Virus record (IMG/VR): IMGVR_UViG_3300030118_001149
Coordinates: 1,723-28,599 of that record
DNA: 26,877 nt
DNA from: a virus
Direction: 5' to 3' (one strand)
Part shown: one piece after another, positions 11,124-19,094 of the stretch
How the letters are laid out: each line of letters opens with the position of its first letter
How positions within the stretch are numbered: position 1 is the stretch's first letter
Made by a program: the position numbers and the translations under genes
Notes under the pieces: model-generated
Told to the model about the DNA's origin: nothing
The model's database searches: none
Seen by the model: the letters and a program-made list of their open reading frames with translations, nothing else

Positions 11124-11591
11124 ATGAAAAGCTATAAACGTGCAGCTATAGACAGGGAAGTTACATTCAACATCCCTGACTACGAATGTTTTGCATGTAA
11201 CGACACAGGAATAGTCCATAACTCAGACGGGCTTGTAAACAATCATTACCCTGACTACGACATATTAGAAGACGGCAGAAGATCCACTGGTTCTGATTTA
11301 GCTCTTATCTGTCATTGTCAAAAAGCAAATACAACTTACGATATCGACGGCTCTATTATCTCTCATGGTTTCAGAACTGAGACTGGTGAGATTAAGAATA
11401 ATCTTGGTGTAGAAATTCCTATAGATGTCGCCAGAGATATACACAACATCAGAAAAAAAGGTTGGGCTAACACACAAAAGCTTATGAATAAAATTATTGC
11501 TAAAAACATTAAGCAAAAGAAAAGTAACTTACCGCCAGAAGTGCAAAAAGTTAAGGATCAATTAAGAACTTTCACTATGAAATCATTATGA
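11124..11591 (+). CDS. Protein with a CxxC...CxC zinc-knuckle-like N-terminus (155 aa)
   Basis: The N-terminus contains YECFACNDTGIV (residues 20-31) and, about 40 residues later, LALICHCQKA (residues 59-68). The two pairs CxxC and CxC, with a TG after the first pair, resemble half of a DnaJ-type or rubredoxin-like zinc site. The C-terminal 90 residues are basic and helical (IRKKGWANTQKLMNKIIAKN). It lies eight bases after the initiator gene and probably works with it, for example in helicase loading or DNA binding. No family assignment is possible by eye. Confidence 0.65.
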   Translation: MKSYKRAAIDREVTFNIPDYECFACNDTGIVHNSDGLVNNHYPDYDILEDGRRSTGSDLALICHCQKANTTYDIDGSIISHGFRTETGEIKNNLGVEIPIDVARDIHNIRKKGWANTQKLMNKIIAKNIKQKKSNLPPEVQKVKDQLRTFTMKSL

Positions 11592-11707
11592 AAACAAAAG
11601 ATAGAATTATTGCAGCAAGGGCAAGGATTCTTGAATTAAAAACACTTATAAATCTTTGGGAAAAACAAGAAAAATCGACAAAAACCAACAATTCAAGCTA
11701 CATTTAG
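11588..11707 (+). CDS. Small helical hypothetical protein (39 aa)
   Basis: MKTKDRIIAARARILELKTL then INLWEKQEKSTKTNNSSYI. It starts by an ATGA overlap with the preceding gene and ends 21 bases before the small terminase. It reads as a single amphipathic basic helix. No function can be assigned; translational coupling supports it as a gene. Confidence 0.5.
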   Translation: MKTKDRIIAARARILELKTLINLWEKQEKSTKTNNSSYI

Positions 11708-11728
11708 ACTAATAAAAACCTTAATTTA

Positions 11729-12052
11729 GTGGCTAACGGAAGAACTAGCAAGAATGAGCATGAGTTTAGAGTCAACAAAGTAGCAAAACTTTTGTCTGTT
11801 GGGACTGTCAGATCAGAAATAAGTCAATTTGCATCAACTGAATGGGGTATTACTCAAAGGTCTATTGATAGATATATCCAAGAGGCAACACTAATCTTAA
11901 AAAAAGACTTTGATATTGACAGGAGACAATTTACGGCTGAAGTTTTAGCTCAGTATGCATCACTGGCAAAAGAGGCAAGAAAAGGAGGTCAATTATCTGT
12001 TGCTTTAGGTTGCATTAACTCAATGGCTAAAGTAGCACAGGTGATGTCTTGA
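11729..12052 (+). CDS. Terminase small subunit (107 aa)
   Basis: The start is GTG 11729-11731 (MANGRTSKNEHEFRVNKVAK). Residues 1-55 include a helix-turn-helix-like DNA-recognition region (VNKVAKLLSVGTVRSEISQF then GITQRSIDRYIQEA). Residues 60-107 (RRQFTAEVLAQYASLAKEARKGG then LSVALGCINSMAKVAQ) are the helical oligomerisation segment seen in many small terminases, which pick the packaging site on the concatemer. Size, position directly before the large terminase and four-base overlap with its TTG start support the call. Confidence 0.75.
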   Translation: MANGRTSKNEHEFRVNKVAKLLSVGTVRSEISQFASTEWGITQRSIDRYIQEATLILKKDFDIDRRQFTAEVLAQYASLAKEARKGGQLSVALGCINSMAKVAQVMS

Positions 12053-13389
12053 GCATACTTTCCAGAGAAGGTTCTGTATTAGATCATATAGGCAGCCATA
12101 GTATTGATATTGATACTAATGAGCTACTAGATCGCATTAGAACAGATTTACACCCACCGCAGCAACAATTCTTTGATAATCAGTCAGAAATAGTTGGTTT
12201 ATCTGCTGGTTATGGTGCTGGCAAAACAAGAGCTTTATGTTCTATGGCAATAAAACTAGCAGCACAGAACATAGGTTATATTGGGGCAATACTTGAACCT
12301 GTCGCGCCATTAATAAGAGATATATGGATTACAGATTTTGACCAGTTTCTTGAACATTATGAAATCCCTTACAGCTTCAGAGCTAGTCCATTACCAGAAT
12401 ATACTTTGCATTTTAAAGAAGGTGACAGCAAACTTTTATGTAGAAGTTTTGAAAACTATTCAAGAATAATAGGTTTAAATTTATCTCATGTTTTGGTAGA
12501 TGAAATAGACACAGTTTCACCATCTATCTGCGATAAAGCTTTTCCAAAGATACTTGGACGACTTAGGGCTGGTAATGTCAGACAGTTCTGTGCAGCTAGT
12601 ACACCAGAAGGCTTTCGCTGGATGTATAACACGTTCGGTACAGACGAAGCAAAAGAAAGAACAGATAGGCAGCTAATCAAAATGTCCACTTACGATAACA
12701 AGTTTTTGCCATCTGATTTTATAGAACGTATGCAATCTAATTATGATCCATCCATGCTTCGTGCTTATCTCATGGGAGATTTTATAAATTTACAAACAGG
12801 ACTTGTTTATGATCGTTTTTCAAGAGAACAAAATCTAATAACAGAAAAACCAGAAATACAGATAGAACCATTACGAATTGGTATTGACTTCAACATAGGC
12901 AACATGAACGCTGTTGTTGGAATTGTAAAAGATCAAAAATTATTAATATTTGACGAAATAACTAAAGCTCATGACACAGATGCACTTGCTCAAGAAATAA
13001 AAGCCAGATACCCTTACAATAAAATATATATTTACCCAGATGCCAGTGGAGGAAACAGAAGTACAAACAGTAGCCAAACTGATATTGCCATTCTTGAGTC
13101 GTATGGGTTCAGCAATCAATCGCCACGTAGCAACCCGCCAATCAGAGACAGAGTTTCTTCCGTACAGGCTCTTTTATGTAACGGCAAAGGGGAAACCCGT
13201 TTACATATCCATGCCAGTTGCAGAAAGTTAATAGAATCAATGGAACTACAGTCATACAATGAAAAGGGAGAACCAGATAAAGAGTCTGGTTATGATCACA
13301 TGGCTGACTGTTTAGGATATTTAATTTGGAGAGAGTTCAATCCTTTGTTTGCTCGTGCAGGGCGACCAACAGGAATTAGAATATATTAA
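12049..13389 (+). CDS. terL: Terminase large subunit (446 aa)
   Basis: This motor packages DNA into the prohead and cuts it. The ATPase has Walker A AGYGAGKT at residues 53-60 and Walker B VLVDE at 148-152, with CAASTPEG (181-188) as the coupling motif. The RNase H-like nuclease has RIGIDFNIG (Asp280), YIYPDASGG (Asp331) and the distal DHMADCLGY (Asp417/Asp420), giving the metal-binding acid triad. The length is normal for the family. Start is TTG 12049, overlapping the small subunit gene by four bases. Confidence 0.95.
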   Translation: MSILSREGSVLDHIGSHSIDIDTNELLDRIRTDLHPPQQQFFDNQSEIVGLSAGYGAGKTRALCSMAIKLAAQNIGYIGAILEPVAPLIRDIWITDFDQFLEHYEIPYSFRASPLPEYTLHFKEGDSKLLCRSFENYSRIIGLNLSHVLVDEIDTVSPSICDKAFPKILGRLRAGNVRQFCAASTPEGFRWMYNTFGTDEAKERTDRQLIKMSTYDNKFLPSDFIERMQSNYDPSMLRAYLMGDFINLQTGLVYDRFSREQNLITEKPEIQIEPLRIGIDFNIGNMNAVVGIVKDQKLLIFDEITKAHDTDALAQEIKARYPYNKIYIYPDASGGNRSTNSSQTDIAILESYGFSNQSPRSNPPIRDRVSSVQALLCNGKGETRLHIHASCRKLIESMELQSYNEKGEPDKESGYDHMADCLGYLIWREFNPLFARAGRPTGIRIY

Positions 13390-13414
13390 GGACATGGTAC
13401 TATGAGGCAAAACT

Positions 13415-14830
13415 GTGTATAGCTCACTAAATATTTACAATCAGTCAATAACACAAGCTGTCACAACGGTAGCAAGTCCTAATGCGGCATATCAACGCAT
13501 GGCGCAATTCTGGGATTTGATTGCAGATTTAAAAGAAGGTACATATAAAATTAGATCAAAGCATAGAAAATATCTTCCACAGTTAGAAAGAGAGGTAGAT
13601 GACAGCTATGATCGTAGGCTTGCTAGATCAACAGTAGTTCCATATTTGCAACGAATAGAGAAAATGCTTTCTGGAATGTTAGTTAGAAAACCTGTAAGAC
13701 TTGATAATGTTTCTGATTTAATTAGGGAGCAGCTATTTGATGTAGATTTAGAAAATAATGATTTAAATGTCTGGCTATATCAAACGGCAAGAACAGTCAT
13801 ATCATTTGGTCATGTTGGAGTCTTAGTTGATGCACCAAAGGAAGGTGAAAAAGCAAGGCCATATTGGGTAACATATAAACCAGAAGATATTCTAGGCTGG
13901 AGAACTGAGATTATAGAAGGAGCAAGAGAACTAACACAGGTACGATTATTAGAAAGGGTTATTGAAGCTGATGGTAAATATGGAGAAAAAACAATAACGC
14001 AGATTAGAGTTTTAGAGCGTGGCAGATATGAAATTCATAGAAAAGACGACAAGAGGGGTGAATATAAATTGTTTGATGAGGGTGAAATGAGCCTTAAAGA
14101 CAAGATTCCTTTTGCTGTTGCCTATTCAAACAGAGTTGGTTATTTCGAGAGCCGTAGCCCTTTATATGACATAGCGGAGTTAAATCTAAAACATTACCAA
14201 ATACAATCTGATCTTGATAACATTTTGCATATAAGTTCTGTTCCCTTGCTTGCAGTTTTTGGTTATCCAAATGCAGATGAGATCACAACTGGCCCCAGTG
14301 AAGCTTTATCATTACCGCCAGAGTCCAGAATGGAATATATCAGCCCATCAGGTGATAGCTATGACAGCCAGTTTAAGAGACTTGATGACATTAAAGAACA
14401 GATAAACACTTTGTCACTAGCTGCGGTATTAGGGCAGAAGTTAGTTGGTGAGACAGCCGAAGCCAAGCGGATAGACCGTTCACAGAATGACAGTACCATG
14501 ATGGTTGTTGCCCAGCAGATGCAAGACCTAATTGATAACTGCCTTAAGTTTCATAGTGAATATCTCAATGAACCTAACGCTGGAAGCAGCTTTGTTAATA
14601 GAGATTTTGTTTCTACAAGACTAGAGCCACAAGAGATCCAGTCATTATTAGCACTATTTACCTCTGGAACTATTAGTCAGGAAACATTGCTTAATCAACT
14701 TTCGGCTGGAGAGATTCTTGGTGATGACTTTGATGTAGAGGATGAGATAGAAACCACACAGAATGGTGGCCTTACAGAAAGAGAAGCTCCAGATATAGAA
14801 GATGATGAAGAGACAGAAGAGGCGGCTTGA
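13415..14830 (+). CDS. Portal protein (471 aa)
   Basis: The portal forms the dodecameric ring at the DNA entry vertex. Start is GTG 13415-13417 with GAGG nine bases upstream. The sequence resembles DUF4055/SPP1-type portals: helical N-terminus with FWDLIADLKEGTYKIRSKHRKYLPQ, PYWVTYKPEDILGWR near residue 150, the stem-like region with LYDIAELNLKHYQIQSDLDN, and an acidic C-terminal tail (DFDVEDEIETTQNGG to EDDEETEEAA). It lies between the large terminase and the MuF-type head protein, as expected. Confidence 0.88.
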   Translation: MYSSLNIYNQSITQAVTTVASPNAAYQRMAQFWDLIADLKEGTYKIRSKHRKYLPQLEREVDDSYDRRLARSTVVPYLQRIEKMLSGMLVRKPVRLDNVSDLIREQLFDVDLENNDLNVWLYQTARTVISFGHVGVLVDAPKEGEKARPYWVTYKPEDILGWRTEIIEGARELTQVRLLERVIEADGKYGEKTITQIRVLERGRYEIHRKDDKRGEYKLFDEGEMSLKDKIPFAVAYSNRVGYFESRSPLYDIAELNLKHYQIQSDLDNILHISSVPLLAVFGYPNADEITTGPSEALSLPPESRMEYISPSGDSYDSQFKRLDDIKEQINTLSLAAVLGQKLVGETAEAKRIDRSQNDSTMMVVAQQMQDLIDNCLKFHSEYLNEPNAGSSFVNRDFVSTRLEPQEIQSLLALFTSGTISQETLLNQLSAGEILGDDFDVEDEIETTQNGGLTEREAPDIEDDEETEEAA

Positions 14831-14833
14831 TGA

Positions 14834-17161
14834 ATGAGTACACCAGAAGCATTTTTTCGTGAGACTATTGATTTAAACAGATATAGTAACGCTGTTGCAA
14901 AGGATTTTCAGAAGGCATACAATGATGTAATTTTAACGGCAGCGAAAAAACTAAAGCAAATAAATATAAGACAAGCCGAAGCTGGAGCAGGGGTTATTGT
15001 TGCACCACAGACAAGAAAAAGATTAAGGGCAATAATTCAACAGTCAAAAATAAGTTTAGATACTTGGTCAAGGACTACAACAAAGCAGATGATAAAAGAG
15101 ATTGAAGGTTTAGCGGAAGTACAGGCTGGATTCATAGAGAATGAACTTAAGAAAGTTGTAAAGTCTGGTGATGTACCAATAAATTCTGTTGCTGTTAGTA
15201 GAAAATATGCAGAATCTTTTGTAAAAACAGATCCAACACAAACAAATATTTTTACCAGTAAGGAATTTACAGAAGATGATTTTAAAAAGTTTGGTTCTGG
15301 AAAATTTGAACTTACTGCAAGACAGGGAGCAATGCAGACTCTTCCTAATGGGCAAACAGTAGAGAAAGCATTTAGAGGCATAGCAGAGAGGCAAAAAGAT
15401 GCTTTAGCAAGACATATCAGGCAAGGAGTATTTAGTGGAGAATCAACAGCAGAGATAGCAAGACGTATGGTTGGCAGACTTGAATTTGGACAGAAAGGAA
15501 GTGTAAGACAAATTGCAGCCGCAGGGGGAGAACTTACGAAACTTGCAAATTATCAAGTGCAAACAATAGTAAGAACATCTGTAAATCAAGTACAAAATCA
15601 GGCATCACAGGCGGTTTATGCAGCGAATAGTAAAGTAGCTCCTAAATATGAATATGTTGCAACTCTGGACAGTAGAACAAGTCCTATTTGTAGAAGGCTT
15701 GATGGACAGGAGTTTGCATATAACAAAGGGCCAACACCACCACAGCATTTTAATTGTCGATCTACTACTGTTCCTGTCGTTGACTTTGATGGTTTGATAA
15801 AGAAATATCCAAGCTTGGAAAAGCCACCAGTAGGCAAGGTTGTTACACGACCTACAGGAGAGGGAACTGGCAGAGTACCACAGGGAACAGCTTATGGTGA
15901 TTGGTTATTAAAGCAAGATAAAAAACTACAGGTTAAAACTTTAGGCAATGAAGGTAAGGTAAATTATTTTAAAAGGTTGGCAAAGAAGGAAGGATCAGGG
16001 CAGAAGGCCATAAGAAAACTTGTTAGGGAAGATGGCAGCGAGAGAAGTCTTAAGGACTTGCAGAGATTGTATGGCAAGCCTAGTGATATAACAATTAAGA
16101 TACCAAAGCCAAAGCCTGTAACTAAGCCAACTATCACTATTACTAATCAAGATAAGCTTGAGGAAACACTTAAAGCTGCTAGGGCTGCTGAAAAAAAAGC
16201 AAAGGCAGAACTCAAAGAACTTAAGCAACGTAATCCATTGCAACCTACAATCGCACAGTTGCAGGGCATATCAGCTAAACAGAAAATTCAACCCATAGAT
16301 GTTAATAATGCTTTTAATTTGATGGATGAAATGGAAGGATTAGCAGGGGTTAACGCTAGGAAACTTAGAAAATTTACAGAACAAAGAGAAGTATTTTGCG
16401 CTTGGACAACAGGGGCAGAAACAAGGGGCAGAGCTTATGGAAATGCAGCTAAAAAAATTGATGAAAAGATTGCTTTCCTTAAAGAAAATGCACAACTTAA
16501 ACGAAGCATGGAACTGGCTAAGAAGAGAGGACAAAAAGCTGTGCGTGATTCTGTTGCCCCTAGTGTTGACCCAATAACAAGAAGAAGCCAGTACAGTAAT
16601 TCGCAAAGAACCGCAATGGGTCTTGGAAAGATTGATGAAATACTTGAGTCAGGATTTGGAAGTAGTACAAGCTGGGGTCATGCTTACTTCACTAAATTTG
16701 TAACAACTGGTAAAACTACAGCATTTGGATATACGCTTCAAGGTGCTAATCATATTGCAATGAAGGCAAAACCTTTTCATAAGAAAATTAAAAACCTTGC
16801 AAGCATAAAAAGTGCTGTGAAGGACAGCATACAGCAAGCAGCCAAAGGAACTCCATTACAACATGTTGATGAAAATTTATATCAATGGAAAGGAAGGTCT
16901 TTAGCGTCTAAAACTGGTGATTCATGGCTTACAACTTATGTGCATGAAATGGGTCATCAGGTACATTATGCAGCTAACAGACCAGCAATGGCTGGCAAAG
17001 CTTGGATTCCAAGTAAATATGGTGGAAGCAACTATATGGAAGAATTTGCTGAAACTTTTGTTCAATATGTCTTTGATCCTGTAGAATTAAAGAGAGTATC
17101 TCCTGATGCTTATAAATGGGTAGATGATGCCCTAGCTGCCGCATTGGAGGCACCGCTATGA
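14834..17161 (+). CDS. MuF-type minor head protein fused to a C-terminal HExxH metalloprotease-like domain (775 aa)
   Basis: Residues 180-315 are a Phage_Mu_F (SPP1 gp7-like) domain: NQVQNQASQAVYAANSKVAP, then YVATLDSRTSPICRRLDGQE and PPQHFNCRSTTVPV, with the typical paired Cys. These proteins sit in the prohead and travel with the DNA. Residues 370-600 are a basic, partly coiled linker. Residues 600-775 are a second domain with YVHEMGHQVHY (HEMGH at 704-708) and NYMEEFAETFVQYVF (735-746), which together look like a gluzincin zinc site (HExxH plus a downstream Glu). It may be an injected MuF polymorphic effector or the prohead protease, since no other protease gene lies between portal and capsid genes. 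The function of the C-terminal domain is inference. Confidence 0.85.
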   Translation: MSTPEAFFRETIDLNRYSNAVAKDFQKAYNDVILTAAKKLKQINIRQAEAGAGVIVAPQTRKRLRAIIQQSKISLDTWSRTTTKQMIKEIEGLAEVQAGFIENELKKVVKSGDVPINSVAVSRKYAESFVKTDPTQTNIFTSKEFTEDDFKKFGSGKFELTARQGAMQTLPNGQTVEKAFRGIAERQKDALARHIRQGVFSGESTAEIARRMVGRLEFGQKGSVRQIAAAGGELTKLANYQVQTIVRTSVNQVQNQASQAVYAANSKVAPKYEYVATLDSRTSPICRRLDGQEFAYNKGPTPPQHFNCRSTTVPVVDFDGLIKKYPSLEKPPVGKVVTRPTGEGTGRVPQGTAYGDWLLKQDKKLQVKTLGNEGKVNYFKRLAKKEGSGQKAIRKLVREDGSERSLKDLQRLYGKPSDITIKIPKPKPVTKPTITITNQDKLEETLKAARAAEKKAKAELKELKQRNPLQPTIAQLQGISAKQKIQPIDVNNAFNLMDEMEGLAGVNARKLRKFTEQREVFCAWTTGAETRGRAYGNAAKKIDEKIAFLKENAQLKRSMELAKKRGQKAVRDSVAPSVDPITRRSQYSNSQRTAMGLGKIDEILESGFGSSTSWGHAYFTKFVTTGKTTAFGYTLQGANHIAMKAKPFHKKIKNLASIKSAVKDSIQQAAKGTPLQHVDENLYQWKGRSLASKTGDSWLTTYVHEMGHQVHYAANRPAMAGKAWIPSKYGGSNYMEEFAETFVQYVFDPVELKRVSPDAYKWVDDALAAALEAPL

Positions 17162-17349
17162 GTTACGACAGAGTAATTGAATTAATTAAAGAATTTCCTG
17201 AGAACAGAGATGTTCCCAGACTTATTCGTGTGGAACTTGATAAAGCAACAGGATTAGAGAAAATTCAAATAGAAAGAGCTACAGAGGCTTTACTAGTTGC
17301 TGCCAATACTGAAAAAGATTTTGATTTAATAGAAAAGCATTTATCCTGA
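17158..17349 (+). CDS. Small helical protein coupled to the MuF gene (63 aa)
   Basis: MSYDRVIELIKEFPENRDVP to KDFDLIEKHLS. It overlaps the MuF stop as ATGA. It is helical and overall acidic, in sharp contrast to the very basic small proteins that follow. MuF effectors with toxic C-terminal domains are often followed at once by an immunity gene, so an inhibitor of the metalloprotease domain is one explanation; a plain head accessory is another. No family is recognised. Confidence 0.65.
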   Translation: MSYDRVIELIKEFPENRDVPRLIRVELDKATGLEKIQIERATEALLVAANTEKDFDLIEKHLS

Positions 17350-17480
17350 TGCCACTTAAAAAAGGCAAATCACAGAAGGCTATATCTGCAAACATTCGTT
17401 TGTTAATGAAGGAAGGCAAAACATTAAAACAGGCACAAGCTATCGCATTATCAAGTGCTAAAAAACGTAAAAAGAAGTAA
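17349..17480 (+). CDS. Small basic phage protein, DUF6496-like (43 aa)
   Basis: MPLKKGKSQKAISANIRLLM then KEGKTLKQAQAIALSSAKKRKKK. The pattern (K)GKSxKxISxNIxxLxxxGKxxKQAxAIAxSxA is one I know from small basic proteins in many phages, classed as DUF6496-like. Its start overlaps the previous stop (TGATG). Its high charge and place in the head gene cluster suggest a DNA- or capsid-associated protein; the actual role is not known. Confidence 0.7.
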   Translation: MPLKKGKSQKAISANIRLLMKEGKTLKQAQAIALSSAKKRKKK

Positions 17481-17505
17481 AATAAAATCAGTTGCACTTC
17501 TTACT

Positions 17506-17565
17506 ATGTACGGAACACCAAAAAAAACAAAGATTAAAAAAACTAAAAAAGTTAAGAAGAAGTGA
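17506..17565 (+). CDS. Very short lysine-rich peptide (19 aa)
   Basis: MYGTPKKTKIKKTKKVKKK. Starts ATG 17506-17508 and its stop TGA (17563-17565) overlaps the GTG start of the next gene. Ten of nineteen residues are Lys. It could be a genuine tiny peptide or a leader that couples translation to the next gene. Confidence 0.4.
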   Translation: MYGTPKKTKIKKTKKVKKK

Positions 17566-17786
17566 AAAAAAGAAAGTTTAGAAAAGTAGCAAAGGATAAA
17601 AAGACTGGTGTTGCTAAGAAGTATCTTAGTGGTGCTAAAAACAAGAGTGCAAAAGCAGCAGAAATAAAACGTACATCAGCAGCATACAAGAGAGGTGAAT
17701 TTATAGACATTAAAGCAGTATCTAAATCACGAACTAATCAAGATGGCTCCAAGAAAAAAAAGCGTAAAAAAAGCTCCACCCGCTAA
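17562..17786 (+). CDS. Very basic small phage protein (74 aa)
   Basis: Starts at GTG 17562. The core KDKKTGVAKKYLSGAKNKSA followed by AEIKRTSAAYKRGE and IDIKAVSKSRTNQ is a pattern I associate with marine phage small proteins; the C-terminus is KKKKRKKSSTR. It overlaps the next gene by 44 bases, which is long for this genome, so either its C-terminus or the neighbour start is unusual. A DNA-condensing or capsid role fits the charge but is not shown. Confidence 0.65.
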   Translation: MKKRKFRKVAKDKKTGVAKKYLSGAKNKSAKAAEIKRTSAAYKRGEFIDIKAVSKSRTNQDGSKKKKRKKSSTR

Positions 17787-18006
17787 ACCTTTAAGTGCCG
17801 CAGTGGTCAAGGCACTTAAGAAAAAAGCCGAAGGTACTAAATTTACTTATCGAACACTGGCTGCTGTTTATAGAAGAGGTCAAGGGGCTTACTTGTCTAG
17901 TGGATCAAGAAATGTTCCTATGGGTGCATGGGCAATGGGCAGAGTAAATAGTTTCATTACTGGCAAAGGTGGAGCTAGAAAAGCAGATGCTGACTTAACA
18001 AAGTAA
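17743..18006 (+). CDS. DUF5824-like small phage protein (87 aa)
   Basis: Basic N-terminus MAPRKKSVKKAPPAKPLSAA followed by the conserved core TYRTLAAVYRRGQGAYLSSG then PMGAWAMGRVNSFITG and DADL. I recognise this as the DUF5824-type domain common in tailed phages of aquatic bacteria, near head genes. Its function is not established. The start is ATG 17743 inside the end of the previous gene; there is no later Met that keeps the core. Confidence 0.75.
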   Translation: MAPRKKSVKKAPPAKPLSAAVVKALKKKAEGTKFTYRTLAAVYRRGQGAYLSSGSRNVPMGAWAMGRVNSFITGKGGARKADADLTK

Positions 18007-18012
18007 ATCAAA

Positions 18013-18162
18013 ATGAAACTTACTACAAGACAAAAAAATAAATTAAAAGAACATTCTGTACATCACACAAAAGGTCACATGGAATATATGAAGCGCAAGA
18101 TGAGAGAAGGGGTTTCATTTACTGAAGCTCATAATATGGCAATGAAGAGGAAAGGCAAATGA
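18013..18162 (+). CDS. Small His/Lys/Met-rich phage protein (49 aa)
   Basis: MKLTTRQKNKLKEHSVHHTK then GHMEYMKRKMREGVSFTEAH. This pattern (LTxxQKxKLKxHSxHHxxxHMxxMxxxMxxGxSFxxAH) is one I recall from many phages and mobile elements, of unknown function. It starts six bases after the previous stop and its own stop overlaps the next start (ATGA). Confidence 0.7.
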   Translation: MKLTTRQKNKLKEHSVHHTKGHMEYMKRKMREGVSFTEAHNMAMKRKGK

Positions 18163-18788
18163 ACTTTCAATATGATCTTTTTAATGAAGGCTTTAAGACT
18201 AAAAATGCTGAAAAGCATGATTGTTTAAGGTCAAAGCAAAATGATTATCTTGACAGTCACCATCACCCACAAGAAAAAATACAGCAGCTTATCAAATTAG
18301 ATAAATATATTCGTGGTGATATTCTTGAGCTTTTCGCAGGGCAAGGCAATCTTTCAAAACATTATGAACAGAAAGGCAAGTTGTATAAATGCACAAAAGA
18401 AACTACTGGAGACAGCTTTCAGCATTTATTTGAATTAATTAACAATAAAAAAACCTTTGATGTCATTGATATTGATTCTTATGGTTATCCAAGTCAGTTT
18501 ATGGATAATGTATGGCACGTTATGAAGCCAAAGAGTTTATTGATACTTACTTTTCCTGTCATGGGTGTTCAATGTATAAATGGAATTGTTGAACAACATT
18601 TTATAAATTTCTGGAGATCAGCAAGACCTAGCACTGGTGATGTTGTCGGTGCTGTCACTGATTATGGTTTGAAGTATTGGTATTTACCAAAACTCATTAA
18701 TGTTGTAAAAATCAAACCTATCTGGAGATATGTGTTTGAATGTGAGAGAGTAAAAGCAACAGAATTTTGTAGTACAAGAAACAGATGA
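18159..18788 (+). CDS. Class I SAM-dependent methyltransferase-like protein (209 aa)
   Basis: Residues 53-65 (GDILELFAGQGNL) are motif I of a Rossmann-type SAM methyltransferase, and DVIDIDSYGYP at 101-111 lies where the motif IV catalytic loop is expected. The DIDxYGxP pattern recalls the Trm1 family of tRNA guanine-N2 methyltransferases (DIDPYG), and is unlike the NPPY/DPPY of DNA adenine or the PC motif of cytosine enzymes. Yet the protein is about half the length of Trm1. The substrate may be RNA, DNA or protein. Coupled by ATGA overlaps to basic small proteins before and after it within the head module, which is an odd place for a nucleic-acid modification enzyme. Confidence 0.65.
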   Translation: MNFQYDLFNEGFKTKNAEKHDCLRSKQNDYLDSHHHPQEKIQQLIKLDKYIRGDILELFAGQGNLSKHYEQKGKLYKCTKETTGDSFQHLFELINNKKTFDVIDIDSYGYPSQFMDNVWHVMKPKSLLILTFPVMGVQCINGIVEQHFINFWRSARPSTGDVVGAVTDYGLKYWYLPKLINVVKIKPIWRYVFECERVKATEFCSTRNR

Positions 18789-19066
18789 GTGATCCTAGAT
18801 TAAAAAGATTTGGACTTGCTGGTTTTAATAAACCAAAGAGAACCCCATCACATCCAACAAAGTCTCACGTTGTTCTTGCCAAAGAAGGTGATAAAGTTAA
18901 GCTCATCAGGTTTGGTATGCAGGGAGCAAAGAATAAACCGCCAAGAAAAGGAGAATCAGATGCGGATAAGGCAAAACGCAAGAGTTTTAAGGCTAGACAT
19001 GCTAAAAATATTGCCAAAGGTAAAATGTCAGCCGCTTTTTGGGCAGACAGAACCAAGTGGAGCTAA
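18785..19066 (+). CDS. DUF6321-like small basic phage protein (93 aa)
   Basis: MSDPRLKRFGLAGFNKPKRT then PSHPTKSHVVLAKEGDKVKL, IRFGMQGA and the C-terminal KRKSFKARHAKNIAKGKMSA with AFWADRTKW. This pattern (DPRLKRxGxxGFNKPKRTPxHPxKSHVVxA... KARHxKNIxKGKxSAAxWA) is one I know as a conserved domain (DUF6321) in phages and nucleoid-like contexts. The function is unknown. It is ATGA-coupled to the methyltransferase. Confidence 0.75.
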   Translation: MSDPRLKRFGLAGFNKPKRTPSHPTKSHVVLAKEGDKVKLIRFGMQGAKNKPPRKGESDADKAKRKSFKARHAKNIAKGKMSAAFWADRTKWS

Positions 19067-19094
19067 TATTGTTAATAATTGTTAAAATTTATTT

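Noticed and set aside
15037-15837. Several minus-strand frames of 70-115 codons inside the MuF gene
   Set aside because: They are Cys/Phe/Ser-rich shadows of an AT-rich coding strand with no start signals; the plus-strand gene is certain.
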